Made by a program: the position numbers and the translations under genes | In this document: piece after piece, positions 16,188-27,000 of the stretch | Layout: every line of letters starts with the position of its first letter | How positions within the stretch are numbered: position 1 is the first letter of the stretch | Origin: SLNP01 sp964568875 | Lineage (GTDB): Bacteria > Bacteroidota > Bacteroidia > Bacteroidales > VadinHA17 | Assembly: GCA_964568875.1 (NCBI GenBank) | Contig: CAZMSH010000007.1 | Coordinates: 62,001-126,000 of the forward strand | Direction of reading: 5' to 3' | Length of the DNA stretch: 64,000 nt | The notes under the pieces: model-generated | What the model was told of the DNA's origin: nothing | Database searches by the model: none | The model's input: only the letters and a program-made list of their open reading frames with translations

Positions 16188-18008
16188 CTACTTAAAGTAA
16201 GCAGGGTCGGTTGATCTTACATCGTTCACAAATACAACAACAAATGCCTGGTCAAATCCTGCTTTACGGGCTGCATTCTGCAGATTTCTGGCCGGAGCAA
16301 GGGTGCTGAATTCACCTATACATGTACGATAGCTTCCAACATAGAAATATTCATATGTCTTGTAGGATACATTATTGACTTTTATCTCATAAGATCCTCT
16401 TGCTTTTGGGTTTGATGCTAGCTGAACCCTGTAGACAACAACATCTTTTTTCTGTTCTACAGTCTTTGTTACCTCCTTGACAGGGGGTACTGCCTTTTTC
16501 TCCTCGGTTTTAGCTATTACCGTTTTTTCAGGTTCGATTTTTTTCTCTTCGGTTTTTGGTGTTACGGTTTTAACGGAGTCTGCCTTTTTCTCCTCGGGTT
16601 TTATCACCGGAGTTGTTATTGCTTTTGTTTCAGGTTCTTTCTGCTGAATTACAGCCGGGTTATCAGTTGTATCCGCTAAAAGCAGGTCAGGATCAAAAGA
16701 GATTACATCGTTTCTAAAGGCTGCTACTGTGGCATTGGGATAATCATTCTGAATAAGAAAGCGTTGCATCTCAATAGCCTGAGGCAGACCTTCATATTCG
16801 CCAACATAGAGGCGGTATGCTCCTGCATAGAGATATTCAAATACCGGATAAACCCTTTCCCCTATTGTAAGCTGAGGCCTGGTTTTGGGATTGAAGCTGG
16901 TGAGGAACTGAACTCTGTAAACAATCTTGTCATCGTCCCGGCGTGTTGTTGTTCTTCTTGTTTCAGCGGGTCTGTCAGTTGCCTGTACGGCTGGTTCCAG
17001 GGCCAGAATAACCATTTGCGGGATATCTGGTCTGGTAAGGTATTGCGACATATTCAGACCTTCGGTAATGTTGGTTTCAACGAGATCCACCTTATACAAC
17101 TGAATATAACTTCTTCCGAAATTCTCTTTAACTGTATAGAATGCGGTTCTGCCATTATTTCTGTCAATTGTGAACGCGACATCATCGTAGATTGTATTGA
17201 TTGGGGTTGCGAGGTTTATGGGCCTTTCCCATGTATTATCATCAAATTTACAGACATAGATATCATAACCGCCAAACCCCTGAATATTATTGGATGAGAA
17301 GAACAGATTGTTATCGGCATCGAGAAATGGAAATACCTCATTGAAAGTTGAGTTAACCGCATTTCCCATATTAACCGGCTCAGACCATTTTCCGTCGGTG
17401 TATAGTGTTACGTAGAGATCCATCCCTCCGTAGGAGTCTGATCGGTTGGAGGAGAAAACCATTATTTTTTCATCGAGAGAGAGAGCCGGATGTGTATATA
17501 TTGAGTTATCGCTGCAGAAATCGAGGGGTTGTGAGTCGATAATCCAGTCGCCATCAGAGTATTCAGCTTTGAATATCTTTTGCGATCCGTCACCTGCATT
17601 TCTAGTGAAATACATTATGGTATGGTCCTTATTGAAGGTAGTTGCTTCGGGAGGATAGGTAAAAGAAGCTGAGTTAGTGAATGGAAACGAATTACCAAGG
17701 TTTGGGCCATCCAGGCTGGCGTAATATGCACTTATGTTTCCGAAAGAAAGATGATCGGGTAACATATTCACTCTTGACTTTGAGGATGCCATAAAGAGAA
17801 TCCCGTCTTTATAGAACTGAATGCCTGAAGAGGGCGGGATTATAGGAAGATCGAAAGCACTGACTCTGAGAGGTTGATTAATAATTGTATCGGGTTCTGA
17901 GGCATTACAGTAAAGGACAGGGGCTGCTTCAGTCTGCTTTTTGTTCGTCAATGACATGATTACCAGGCCCAGAAGAATCAGAGAAATTAATATTACTGGT
18001 TTTTTCAT
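16188..18008 (-). CDS. PD40 propeller protein with two SPOR-like domains, T9SS-associated
   Basis: An N-terminal hydrophobic segment (residues 4-20) is a signal peptide or anchor. A WD40-like (PD40) propeller covers about residues 45-310 (ALSLDEKIMVFSSNRSD, SYGGMDLYV, FGGYDIYVCKFDD). Two SPOR-like domains follow at about 365-440 (VYRVQFLTS...GAYRLYVGEYEGL) and 535-603 (VYRVQLAS...GSYRTCIGEFSTL), separated by a Lys/Pro/Glu-rich linker with KTEEKK repeats. SPOR domains bind denuded peptidoglycan. The layout resembles PorE-type T9SS proteins in which an OmpA-like domain has been replaced by SPOR domains. It follows the PorP/SprF gene after 19 bases and is surely co-transcribed. Confidence 0.82.
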   Translation of the reverse strand: MKKPVILISLILLGLVIMSLTNKKQTEAAPVLYCNASEPDTIINQPLRVSAFDLPIIPPSSGIQFYKDGILFMASSKSRVNMLPDHLSFGNISAYYASLDGPNLGNSFPFTNSASFTYPPEATTFNKDHTIMYFTRNAGDGSQKIFKAEYSDGDWIIDSQPLDFCSDNSIYTHPALSLDEKIMVFSSNRSDSYGGMDLYVTLYTDGKWSEPVNMGNAVNSTFNEVFPFLDADNNLFFSSNNIQGFGGYDIYVCKFDDNTWERPINLATPINTIYDDVAFTIDRNNGRTAFYTVKENFGRSYIQLYKVDLVETNITEGLNMSQYLTRPDIPQMVILALEPAVQATDRPAETRRTTTRRDDDKIVYRVQFLTSFNPKTRPQLTIGERVYPVFEYLYAGAYRLYVGEYEGLPQAIEMQRFLIQNDYPNATVAAFRNDVISFDPDLLLADTTDNPAVIQQKEPETKAITTPVIKPEEKKADSVKTVTPKTEEKKIEPEKTVIAKTEEKKAVPPVKEVTKTVEQKKDVVVYRVQLASNPKARGSYEIKVNNVSYKTYEYFYVGSYRTCIGEFSTLAPARNLQNAARKAGFDQAFVVVFVNDVRSTDPAYFK

Positions 18009-18027
18009 TGCTTGAAAGTTTCCTGTA

Positions 18028-19005
18028 TTACCAATGGTTAAGTCGTGATACTCCTGATTTTATTGCAGCCAGATTCATTCCAAATGCTATCTCTGCAATA
18101 GGAGGAGTCCTGTAGAAAGGAGATTTTCTCTGCATTTCAAAATAAGCTCCAATGTGAAATTTGGGGTATTTGAACTGAAACAAGAAAGAGACATTATCTA
18201 AGTTGTTCAGGTATGTACCTATACAGAACTTCCCGGCATAAAGTCTAATAGCCGGCTTGATCATCTCCAGAGGTTCCTGTGACAAAGAGTCGTCAGCAAT
18301 TACATACAAAGATGGTTCGACGACTAAATTATATGATTTGTGAATAACGATCTTGGTTCCCACATTAAGATAATACTGGCGTGACACTGGAATTGTACTG
18401 TATCCGAGGGTGTCGGGTTCTGCAGGTTTGCCCAGGATGTTTGTTGCAGAGATGCCGGCGTAAATAATTGGACTATAATAATAAAGGCCAAGGTCAACAT
18501 TAGGGAAGAACGTGCTCTTCGCCGGTCTGTTGAGGTCTTCGTCACCCTGATAGTTATTGAAGAGAGCCTTAAGGGAGGCTCCTATTGAAATATAGGAGAG
18601 TGCATTTCTGTCGAGTTTAAGATGATATGCTCCGGTGGCGGCGATGCCAACGATTCGAGATATGTCGTTCATTTCGTTGAAGACTATTCCACCGACTCCT
18701 ATGTTCGTGAATTCGGGGATACCTTCAGATGAGAAATAGCTTACTCCGGGCTTTGATAATCTGCCATTGAAGCTCACGATCTGAGAGTTGAGGTCTCCAT
18801 GCTTTCCTGCATTCAGATCAGCTGTTGTGAAATCCTTGCTTCCTGCCACGGCAGGATTAAAGATGAAAGGATTGAAGATTCGGTAGGAGACAGGGTAGAA
18901 TGGTGCCTGCTGTCCGGTTGAGATTCCTGATGATAGAAGTAAGGCAATCAGAAAAGCGAGGCAAATCGCGGGGTTACTGGAGTATGGTGTTTTGGTAGGT
19001 CTCAT
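18028..19005 (-). CDS. PorP/SprF family T9SS membrane protein (copy 1)
   Basis: The signal peptide (residues 1-32, ending STGQ) is followed by PFYPVSYRIFNPFIFNPAVAG, the usual PorP/SprF opening 'YxxNPxxxNPAYAG'. Alternating strands over the remaining 290 residues fit an outer-membrane beta-barrel of this family. PorP/SprF proteins are often encoded beside type B CTD adhesins and help secrete or anchor them. This copy is divergent from the type A/type B adhesin pair across a 545-base gap and is the first gene of an operon with the PD40-SPOR protein. The second PorP copy of the window lies at 33592. Confidence 0.88.
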   Translation of the reverse strand: MRPTKTPYSSNPAICLAFLIALLLSSGISTGQQAPFYPVSYRIFNPFIFNPAVAGSKDFTTADLNAGKHGDLNSQIVSFNGRLSKPGVSYFSSEGIPEFTNIGVGGIVFNEMNDISRIVGIAATGAYHLKLDRNALSYISIGASLKALFNNYQGDEDLNRPAKSTFFPNVDLGLYYYSPIIYAGISATNILGKPAEPDTLGYSTIPVSRQYYLNVGTKIVIHKSYNLVVEPSLYVIADDSLSQEPLEMIKPAIRLYAGKFCIGTYLNNLDNVSFLFQFKYPKFHIGAYFEMQRKSPFYRTPPIAEIAFGMNLAAIKSGVSRLNHW

Positions 19006-19550
19006 AGCATTGATTTCAGATTTATGATAACCTTAATGATTGTGAAAATTGGGTGATCTCGCGTTGAATTAGGTTATAAACAGAAAATAAAATTACGAAA
19101 GTTTCGATAATAATACACGAAATATGCAACTCTTCTTAAAAAAGAGAGAGTTCTGGTCATTGTGGACTGAAATTTCATCCTCCACATATATTCCTTTCAT
19201 GCAAGCGTATGCTACTGGTTACAACTGATTTTGCAGATTGTATTCTCACTACCATCCGGCTCGTTGATATTGCCAAAAAAGCTATATCTAAGAAAAACTT
19301 CTCTTGGTGGATGATTTTTTACAGTTAGTCAAATAAAATATTGTAGCATCTGAAAAACCTGTATTTTGGATTGCTTGTACCTGTTTTTCATCTGGCTTGA
19401 GACAGCTGTTTTTCCTTCAATCCATGTTGAATGCACTTACTGGCTGACGGAACATTATCCTAATTTTTTCACTCGTAGAATGCATCTTCCCGGGAAAAGT
19501 ATGAAGCGCTTTTTCGGGGAATCTGCCGGATACGCGAAATACCAGAGTAT
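19006..19550. other. divergent intergenic region of the T9SS adhesin locus
   Basis: These 545 bases separate the leftward PorP operon from the rightward adhesin operon and must hold both promoters. The stretch is AT-rich with several T and A runs. I find no convincing small gene, RNA gene or perfect TAnnTTTG box, and no strong terminator. A weak AACTCT/AGAGTT inverted repeat lies at about 19128-19152. Confidence 0.5.
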
Positions 19551-22500
19551 ATGAAACATGTACTTCGTTCGGGAATCAGAATGCTGGCCGGCGGGTCAGT
19601 TCTTCCCAGGGTTGTTTTTCTAGCCAGTCTCTTTTTGCTTGTGTCGCTGAAAGGGTGGGGGCAGACTTTGACAGTAAATTTCAGTGCTGATATTACTACA
19701 GTTTGTAAAGGAACTGAAGTTACATTAACTGATGCGACTACCGGAATAGTTGGTACTCCTGCATATTCTTGGAATTTTGGAGAAAATGCCTCGCCTTCTT
19801 CGGCAACAGGGATTGGACCACATACAGTAACATATTCTTCATCCGGATTAAAAACGGTTTCACTTACTGTAACCGATGACAATGGAAGTAGTACTGAAAC
19901 GAAGACAGATTTTATCACCGTCACAGCAGATAATACTATCACCCTGACTTCTGGAGAAGGCAGTGATGACCAGACCGTCTGTATCAATACAGCTTTGACT
20001 GCCATTACCTATGGTACCACCGGCGCAACGGGAGCGACCATTACGGGTCTTCCTGGGGGCGTTACTGGTACGTGGGCTGGAGATGTAGTTACCATAAGCG
20101 GGACACCGACGGAGTCGGGTATCTTCAATTATACCATTACTCTGACTGGAGGTTGCGGTGTTGTAACCTCTAACGGCACCATCACTGTAACGCCAGATAA
20201 TACCATAGATCTGACTTCTGGAGAAGGCAGTGATGACCAGACCGTCTGTATCAATACAGCTTTGANNNNNNNNNNNNNNNNNNNNNNNNNNNNNNNNNNN
20301 NNNNNNNNNNNNNNNNNNNNNNNNNNNNNNNNNNNNNNNNNNNNNNNNNNNNNNNNNNNNNNNNNGTGGGCTGGAGATGTAGTTACCATAAGCGGGACAC
20401 CGACGGAGTCGGGTATCTTCCCCTACACTGTCTCTTTAACAGGTGGCTGCGGCGCTGTTAGCACCGGCGGCACCATCATCGTCAATAGTTTGCCAGTAGT
20501 AGATGCAGGAGAAGATGTTAGTATCCCCCATGGGACAAGCACTTTAATAAATGCTACCGTTACAGGAGAAGGGCCTTTTACCTATAGCTGGTCGCCCTCG
20601 TTGTTACTTGTTGATGCGAGTGTTGAAGATCCCACTACTGTTAATTTAACAGAGACGACAGTATTTACCCTTACGGCTACCTCTCAGGATGGCTGTATCT
20701 CAAGTGATGTTGTCACAATCACCGTTACGGGCAGTGCGTTGAGTGTAAGTACGAGTGCTACACCAGATGTACTATGTTTAGGTGGCAGCAGTAGCCTTGA
20801 AGCTTTGGCCAGTGGTGGCTCAGGGATCTACAGCTATAGTTGGAGTTCGACACCTGCGGGCTTTAGCTCGACAGAATCTACTGTTTTAGTGTCACCAACA
20901 GAAACTACTACCTATGAGGTTACGGTAGATGATGGTTTTAATACAGTTACCAGCCAGGTATTAGTTACGGTCAATAGTTTGCCAGTAGTAGATGCAGGAG
21001 AAGATGTTAGTATCCCCCATGGGANNNNNNNNNNNNNNNNNNNNNNNNNNNNNNNNNNNNNNNNNNNNNNNNNNNNNNNNNNNNNNNNNNNNNNNNNNNN
21101 NNNNNNNNNNNNNNNNNNNNNNNNATGAGGTTACGGTAGATGATGGTTTTAATACAGTTACCAGCCAGGTATTAGTTACCGTAAATCCACTCCCTTCTAC
21201 CCCAATAGTAGGAACAATTACCCAACCTACGTGTAGTGAAAGCACGGGCAGTGTTGAGTTGAGTGGCTTACCCATTGGCACCTGGACCCTTAATCCCAGT
21301 AACATATCTGGAAATACTACCGAGTACACTGTTAGCGGACTCTCTGCGGGTACTTATAACTTCATCGTTACCAATGCCGAAGGATGTACCTCTCTTGCCA
21401 GTGAGGATGTAGTTATCGAAGCTCAGCCATCTTCACCCCCGATACCTGTTATTGCCGTTAACTGCTCTCTTGGATCCAGTAATGCGATAGTCTCAGTTTT
21501 GAGTCCTTTGGGAGGTCAATATGTTTACAAGCTTAATGACGGGGAATATCAGAGTTCAACTCTATTTGCAAATGTTGTCAATGGCAGCTATACAGTTACT
21601 GTACGAAATACTGATGGATGTGAGACTACGGGAGAGAGCTTTGACGTGTCGTGTGATTGTATCAATGGTCCGACAGTAACCCTGAGCAGCACGACTGGAG
21701 CAACCTGTGGTACTACTCCGATCACGGTAAGTGATAACGTATTCGGAGGTACTGCTACTAATGTTACTATAACCACTGATGGTGCGGGTATAGTAGATCC
21801 GATCTCAACTACCAACAACCCGTTCTCATTTACCTATATACCAGGAACCGAAGATATAGGTGCTACAGTAATAATTACTGTTACAACCAATAATCCGCTT
21901 GGCGAACCATGTGTTGCTGCTACGGCTACTTATGCCCTTACAGTCAATGCAACACCAGTTATTACAGGTACAACTGACGCATCAAGATGTGGCCCCGGCA
22001 CTGTGACATTGGAGGCTGTAGCGAGTGGAGGAACCATAAACTGGTATACAGACTTAACAGGCGGAGAACCATTAGCATCAGGCACTAGTTTTACAACTCC
22101 GGTTATCAGTTCTACTACAACCTATTATGTAGATGCTGAAGAAAACGGCTGTACCACCAACGAAAGGTCTCCGGTAGTTGCTAATGTTAATCCTTTGCCA
22201 TCTGCAATTGCCGGTGATGATCGTGCAATAATGCTGGGTCAGAATACCTTAATTGGTGCTTCTGCTGTAGCTGGTAACAGTTATTCCTGGTCCTCAGACC
22301 CGGAAGGATTTGTGTCTGACGAGGCTAATCCGATTGTTATGCCCTCTATAACAACAACATATACATTGACTGAGACTGTTATTGAGACTGGTTGTGCAAA
22401 CAGTAACAGTGTTGTTGTGACTGTTCTTCCGTTACCGGAATCATTTATACCGGTTTGGTGGCCCGGTAATGGAATTGAGCACATGAATATATATGTCGTA

Positions 22501-24024
22501 ACGGCAACGCTTGATGGCTCTGATTTACAGCCAGGTGATGCTGTAGGGGTATTTGACGGCACTATCTGTGTAGGCGCCGGAGTTTTGACAGAGGTTCTTA
22601 CAGGCTCTAACTATCTTGGAATTAATGTCTCGCTGGATGATCCAGACACTCCCATCATTGATGGCTATACTCCAGGCAATTCTATATCTTTCAGGGTTTG
22701 GGATGCAAGTGAAGATAATCAACCCAAATATGTAGATGTTTCTTATACTTCAGGAACAGATGTCTTTTCTCAGGGAGAAACGGCAGTTGTTAATTTGTCA
22801 GGCTTTAATGAAGTAGTACAATCCATAAGTCTTCAGGAGGGCTGGAACATCCTTTCTTTTGCCGCAGAACCTGATAATATGTCCATGCTAGCAATAGTTA
22901 ATCCATTAATTGAGGAAGGTACATTAATAAAGATTCAGGATGAATCAGGTAATGCAATCGAAGAACTGCCATTCCCGATAGGATGGATAAATAATATCGG
23001 ACTTATGATGGCAACAGAGGGTTATAACATAAGAGTAAGGGGAAATACTACTCTGAATTTATCCGGTCGACCAGTAGTCTCATCCCTTGAGATCCCTCTG
23101 ACCGCCGGCTGGAATATTATGGGATATCCTTTTATGTCTTCACAACCTGCGATGGATGCTTTTGAACAGCTAATCGCTGAAGGTTCATTATTGAAAGTAC
23201 AGGACGAAAAGGGTAATGCCATAGAGCAGCTGCCATTCCCCATTGGTTGGGTTGACAATATTCATGATCTTGAACCGGGTAAAGGTTATAAGATTAGAAC
23301 CAGTGTAAATACTACTTTAACATTGAGCAAGGTAGTGGGTGCCGGTAAAAAGAGTGCTGTCTCAACACTCCAGCCGACACATTTTAAACCTGACTATACA
23401 GGTAACGGCCTAGATCATATGAATCTTTATATAATGAATCCGACAATTAACGGATTAGCACTTAAACCAGGCGATGAGATTGGTGTATTTGATGGTGGGA
23501 TTTGCGTCGGAGCAGGAGTGATAGATGATCTCTTGGCTGGTTTTATTGTTGCAAATGTTTCTGTTGATGATCCGACTACTGAAATCAGGGATGGATTTAT
23601 TGAGGGAAATAGATTTGAACTACGCGCATGGAGTAGTCTCAGGCAGAAAGAGATGATAAGCCGGGAAATCACTATTCTGAAAGGATACCCTGATAGATTT
23701 GTAAAAAGCGGAACATCGGTAATGAATGTTGATTTTATGATTAAACCTGAAATATATCTTTCTGATGCATTCCCAAATCCGTCTGCTTATAAGACTACAT
23801 TCACTTTTACATTGGGTAGTACTGCAAAAGTTAGACTGGAAATCATTAATTCGACAGGAACAGTTGTTGATGTGCTTGTTAATGATGAATTGACTTCAGG
23901 AACCCATTCAGTTGAATGGTATAACAACACTTCTGCCGGAAACAAAGTGTTACCCGGGATTTACCATTACAGGCTAATTACCGACACCTACACAATAAAT
24001 AAAACCCTAATTATACAATATTGA
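19551..24024 (+). CDS. large repeat-rich surface adhesin with T9SS type A sorting domain (interrupted by two assembly gaps)
   Basis: The gene reads as one protein of more than 1450 residues, although the frame shifts across the second N-run. The signal peptide (1-36, ending GWGQ) is followed by a PKD domain. 89-residue 'DQTVCIN' repeats come next, then 163-residue PKD/Ig-like repeats (VVDAGEDVS...GFNTVTSQV). After these are one SprB-like ITQPTC repeat, an NCS module and an Ig-like CxxPTVTLSS module. Near the C-terminus are a GNGIEHMN domain, two 'GWNI' domains, a second GNGLDHMN domain, and a type A CTD (DAFPNPSAYKT...PGIYHYRLITDTYTINKTLIIQY). Export by T9SS and surface anchoring are expected. 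It lies 53 bases before the giant type B adhesin, with which it shares modules. Confidence 0.82.
19944..20420 (+). repeat. 267-bp (89-residue) tandem repeat around gap 1
   Basis: CTGACTTCTGGAGAAGG at 19944 recurs at 20211, a spacing of 267 bases, with near-identical sequence through the CAGACCGTCTGTATCAATAC segment. GTGGGCTGGAG at 20072 recurs at 20366. If one unit spans the gap, the missing sequence is 73 bases, not 100; the 27-base difference keeps the frame. Confidence 0.8.
20266..20365. other. assembly gap of 100 N inside the type A adhesin
   Basis: The 100 N lie within the 267-bp tandem repeat and are the expected outcome of repeat collapse. The reading frame is open on both sides in the same phase. 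Confidence 0.97.
20481..21180 (+). repeat. 489-bp (163-residue) tandem repeat around gap 2
   Basis: GTCAATAGTTTGCCAGTAG at 20481 recurs at 20970, giving a 489-base period, and the two copies stay identical up to the N-run. ATGAGGTTACGGTAGATG at 20914 recurs at 21125 after the N-run. One full unit would place it at 21403, so 278 bases are missing beyond the 100 N shown. Confidence 0.85.
21025..21124. other. assembly gap of 100 N that breaks the adhesin frame
   Basis: The N-run lies inside the 489-bp repeat. The frame changes by one phase across it, which a true gap of 378 bases (or 378 plus multiples of 489) would correct. Confidence 0.97.
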
Positions 24025-24077
24025 ACCTAAAATAGCTTATAGGTTATTAATACGGTAGAAAGTAACAAACCAAACTG

Positions 24078-27000
24078 ATGAAAAAGGTCCTTATTTTTTT
24101 AATATTCGTAGTCTTCTCGATAATTGAACTACAGTCTCAAACTTGCTTTACCACAAACTGGACAGGAAATGGTCTTGAACACATGAATATTTATGTTACC
24201 AAGGCAACTGTTAATGGGGTGAATATGATACCAGGGGATGAAATCGGCGTCTTCGACGGTAATGATTGTGTTGGAGTAGGAGTATTGATTGAAGAGTTGA
24301 CGGGAGGAGCCATATATTTGCAAATACGTGCCTCATGGGATGATCCGGAAACTCCAATTAAAGACGGATTTACAATTGGTAACCCAATTAGCTTCAGACA
24401 ATGTATAAATGGGGGCACTCAGATTATTACCAATGTCACTGCGAATTTTACCACGGGTAATGGATTATTCTCTACAAGAGGAACAGCTGTTGTTGAACTA
24501 TCAGGAATAAATGAATGTTCTAATCCACCTACGCTGACTCTTGGCAGCACGAGTGGGTCAACATGTGAAACCACATCTGTTACAGTCACCGGAAATCAAT
24601 TTGGAGGAAGTGCTGAGAATGTATCAATTACTACAAATGGTACAGGGTCTGTTACTCCTGTTACAACTGGCTCAAGCCCCTTCAGCTTTACTTATACGCC
24701 AGCTGTTGCAGATATTGGTAACACCGTAACAATAACATTGACAACGGATAATCCTTTGGGTTCACCCTGCGCTGCTGCAACAGCTACCTATACATTATCT
24801 GTAAATGCTATTCCCACTATTACCAGCACTACTCCTTCATCAAGATGTGGTACCGGCACAGTAACCCTGGGAGCTACAGCAAGTATCGGTACTGTTAACT
24901 GGTATGACTCATCAACAGAGGGTAATCTGCTCGGTACAGGGACAACATTCACTACGCCTTCAATAAGTTCTACAACCAATTATTATGTGGGTGCAACAAA
25001 TAATGGTTGTCCTACCGCAACAAGGACTGAAGTAACCGCAACGGTCAATCCCCTGCCGGCAACTCCTACTGCAGTTTCAGGATCAAATGCAGACTGTGAT
25101 CAGTTCACTGCAAACTGGCAGGCTGCTGATCATGCAACTTCATACAGACTTGACGTATCTGTTTCAAATACTTTTTCCTCGTTTGTTACAGGGTATCAGG
25201 ACAGAAATGTTGGAAACGTAACCTCATTTGATGTAACAGGATTAACAGCCGGTACGACATATTATTACAGGGTGCGGGCTGTTAATAGTTGCGGCGTCTC
25301 TTTGAACTCCAGTACTATAACATATGCTACGTCTCCCCCTGCCCCCGGCCAGCCAGGCTTGATTACAGGCGAAACAGAACAGTGTCCTGCTCAGTCAGGC
25401 CAAATATACAGCGTCGCTGAGGTCACCAACGCAACCTCTTATCTGTGGTCGGTACCCACAGGCTGGACAATCAACTCTGGTCAAGGGACGAGAACGATTT
25501 CTGTTACGACCGGTAGCGCAGGGCAAAACGGAGATATTTCGGTTATTGCCAGTAACAGCTGTGGCTCAAGTGCGGCAAGAACCCTGGCTGTCACTGTAAA
25601 TCCATTACCTGCACAGCCGGGAGATTTTACAACTTCAACCGCTACAGTCTGCCAGGGGGCTACAAGTGTCGTCTATACTGTTCCGAATGATCCGACAGTA
25701 ACATATAACTGGAGTTACGGCGGTACCGGTGCAACAATCAATGGTACTGGCAACTCAATAACAATCAATTACTCAACCAGCGCCACCTCAGGCACACTTT
25801 CAGTTACTGCAACCAACAGCTGCGGTACCAGTGATCCCAGAACACTGGCCATAGCAGTTAATCCTTTGCCCACCCAGCCGGGCGCATTTACCACATCAAC
25901 GGCAACAGTATGCCAGGGGGCTACGGGTGTTGTCTATACCGTTCCCAACGATCCGTCAGTAACCTATAACTGGACCTACAGCGGAAGCGGGGCTACAATC
26001 ACCGGCAGCACCAACTCAGTAACTATAAATTATTCCAACACAGCAACCTCAGGCACATTGTCGGTAACAGCCAGCAACAGCTGCGGTACCAGCGCCGCAA
26101 GAACACTGGCCATCACGGTCAATCCACTGCCGGCAGCAGCCGGAACCATCACCGGAACTGCAACAGTCTGCCAGGGGACGGCAGGTGTTTCATACAGCGT
26201 ACCTGCAATTGCCAATGCCAGCAGCTATGAATGGGTCTACACAGGCACAGGAGCTACAATAAACGGAAACACCAACTCAATCACGATAGACTTCGGAACC
26301 ACTGCGACCTCCGGCAATCTTACCGTACGCGGAGTCAATGGCTGCGGCAACGGAACAACCAGCGCCAACTATGCAATAACCGTCAACCCCCTGCCTGCAG
26401 CAGCCGGTACGATTACCGGTACATCAACAGTCTGTCAGGGTGTTACAGGTGTTGCCTACAGCGTACCTGCAATTGCCAATGCCAGCAGCTACATCTGGTC
26501 CTACAGCGGAACCGGGGCTACAATCAGCGGCACCACTAATAATATCACAATAAACTTCGCCGCCAATGCCACATCAGGAAACCTGACGGTACGTGGTTCA
26601 AACGGCTGCGGTAACGGCACGGTAAGTGCCAACTATGCCATAACAGTTAATCCTTTGCCCACCCAGCCGGGCGCATTTACCACATCAACGGCAACAGTAT
26701 GCCAGGGGGCTACGGGTGTTGTCTATACCGTTCCCAACGATCCGTCAGTAACCTATAACTGGACCTACAGCGGAAGCGGGGCTACAATCACCGGCAGCAC
26801 CAACTCAGTAACTATAAATTATTCCAACACAGCAACCTCAGGCACATTGTCGGTAACAGCCAGCAACAGCTGCGGTACCAGCGCAGCCAGAACACTGGCC
26901 ATCACAGTCAACCAGCTTCCTACAGCAAATGCCGGAGCTGCTTTGGCCGCAATCTGCCAGGGAGGGACATCAGCTCCACTGGGAGGCAGTGTGGGAGGTT

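Noticed and set aside
19551..24024. Two separate genes or a frameshifted pseudogene
   Set aside because: The phase change falls exactly at the N-run inside a tandem repeat, and a repeat-based gap estimate restores the frame.
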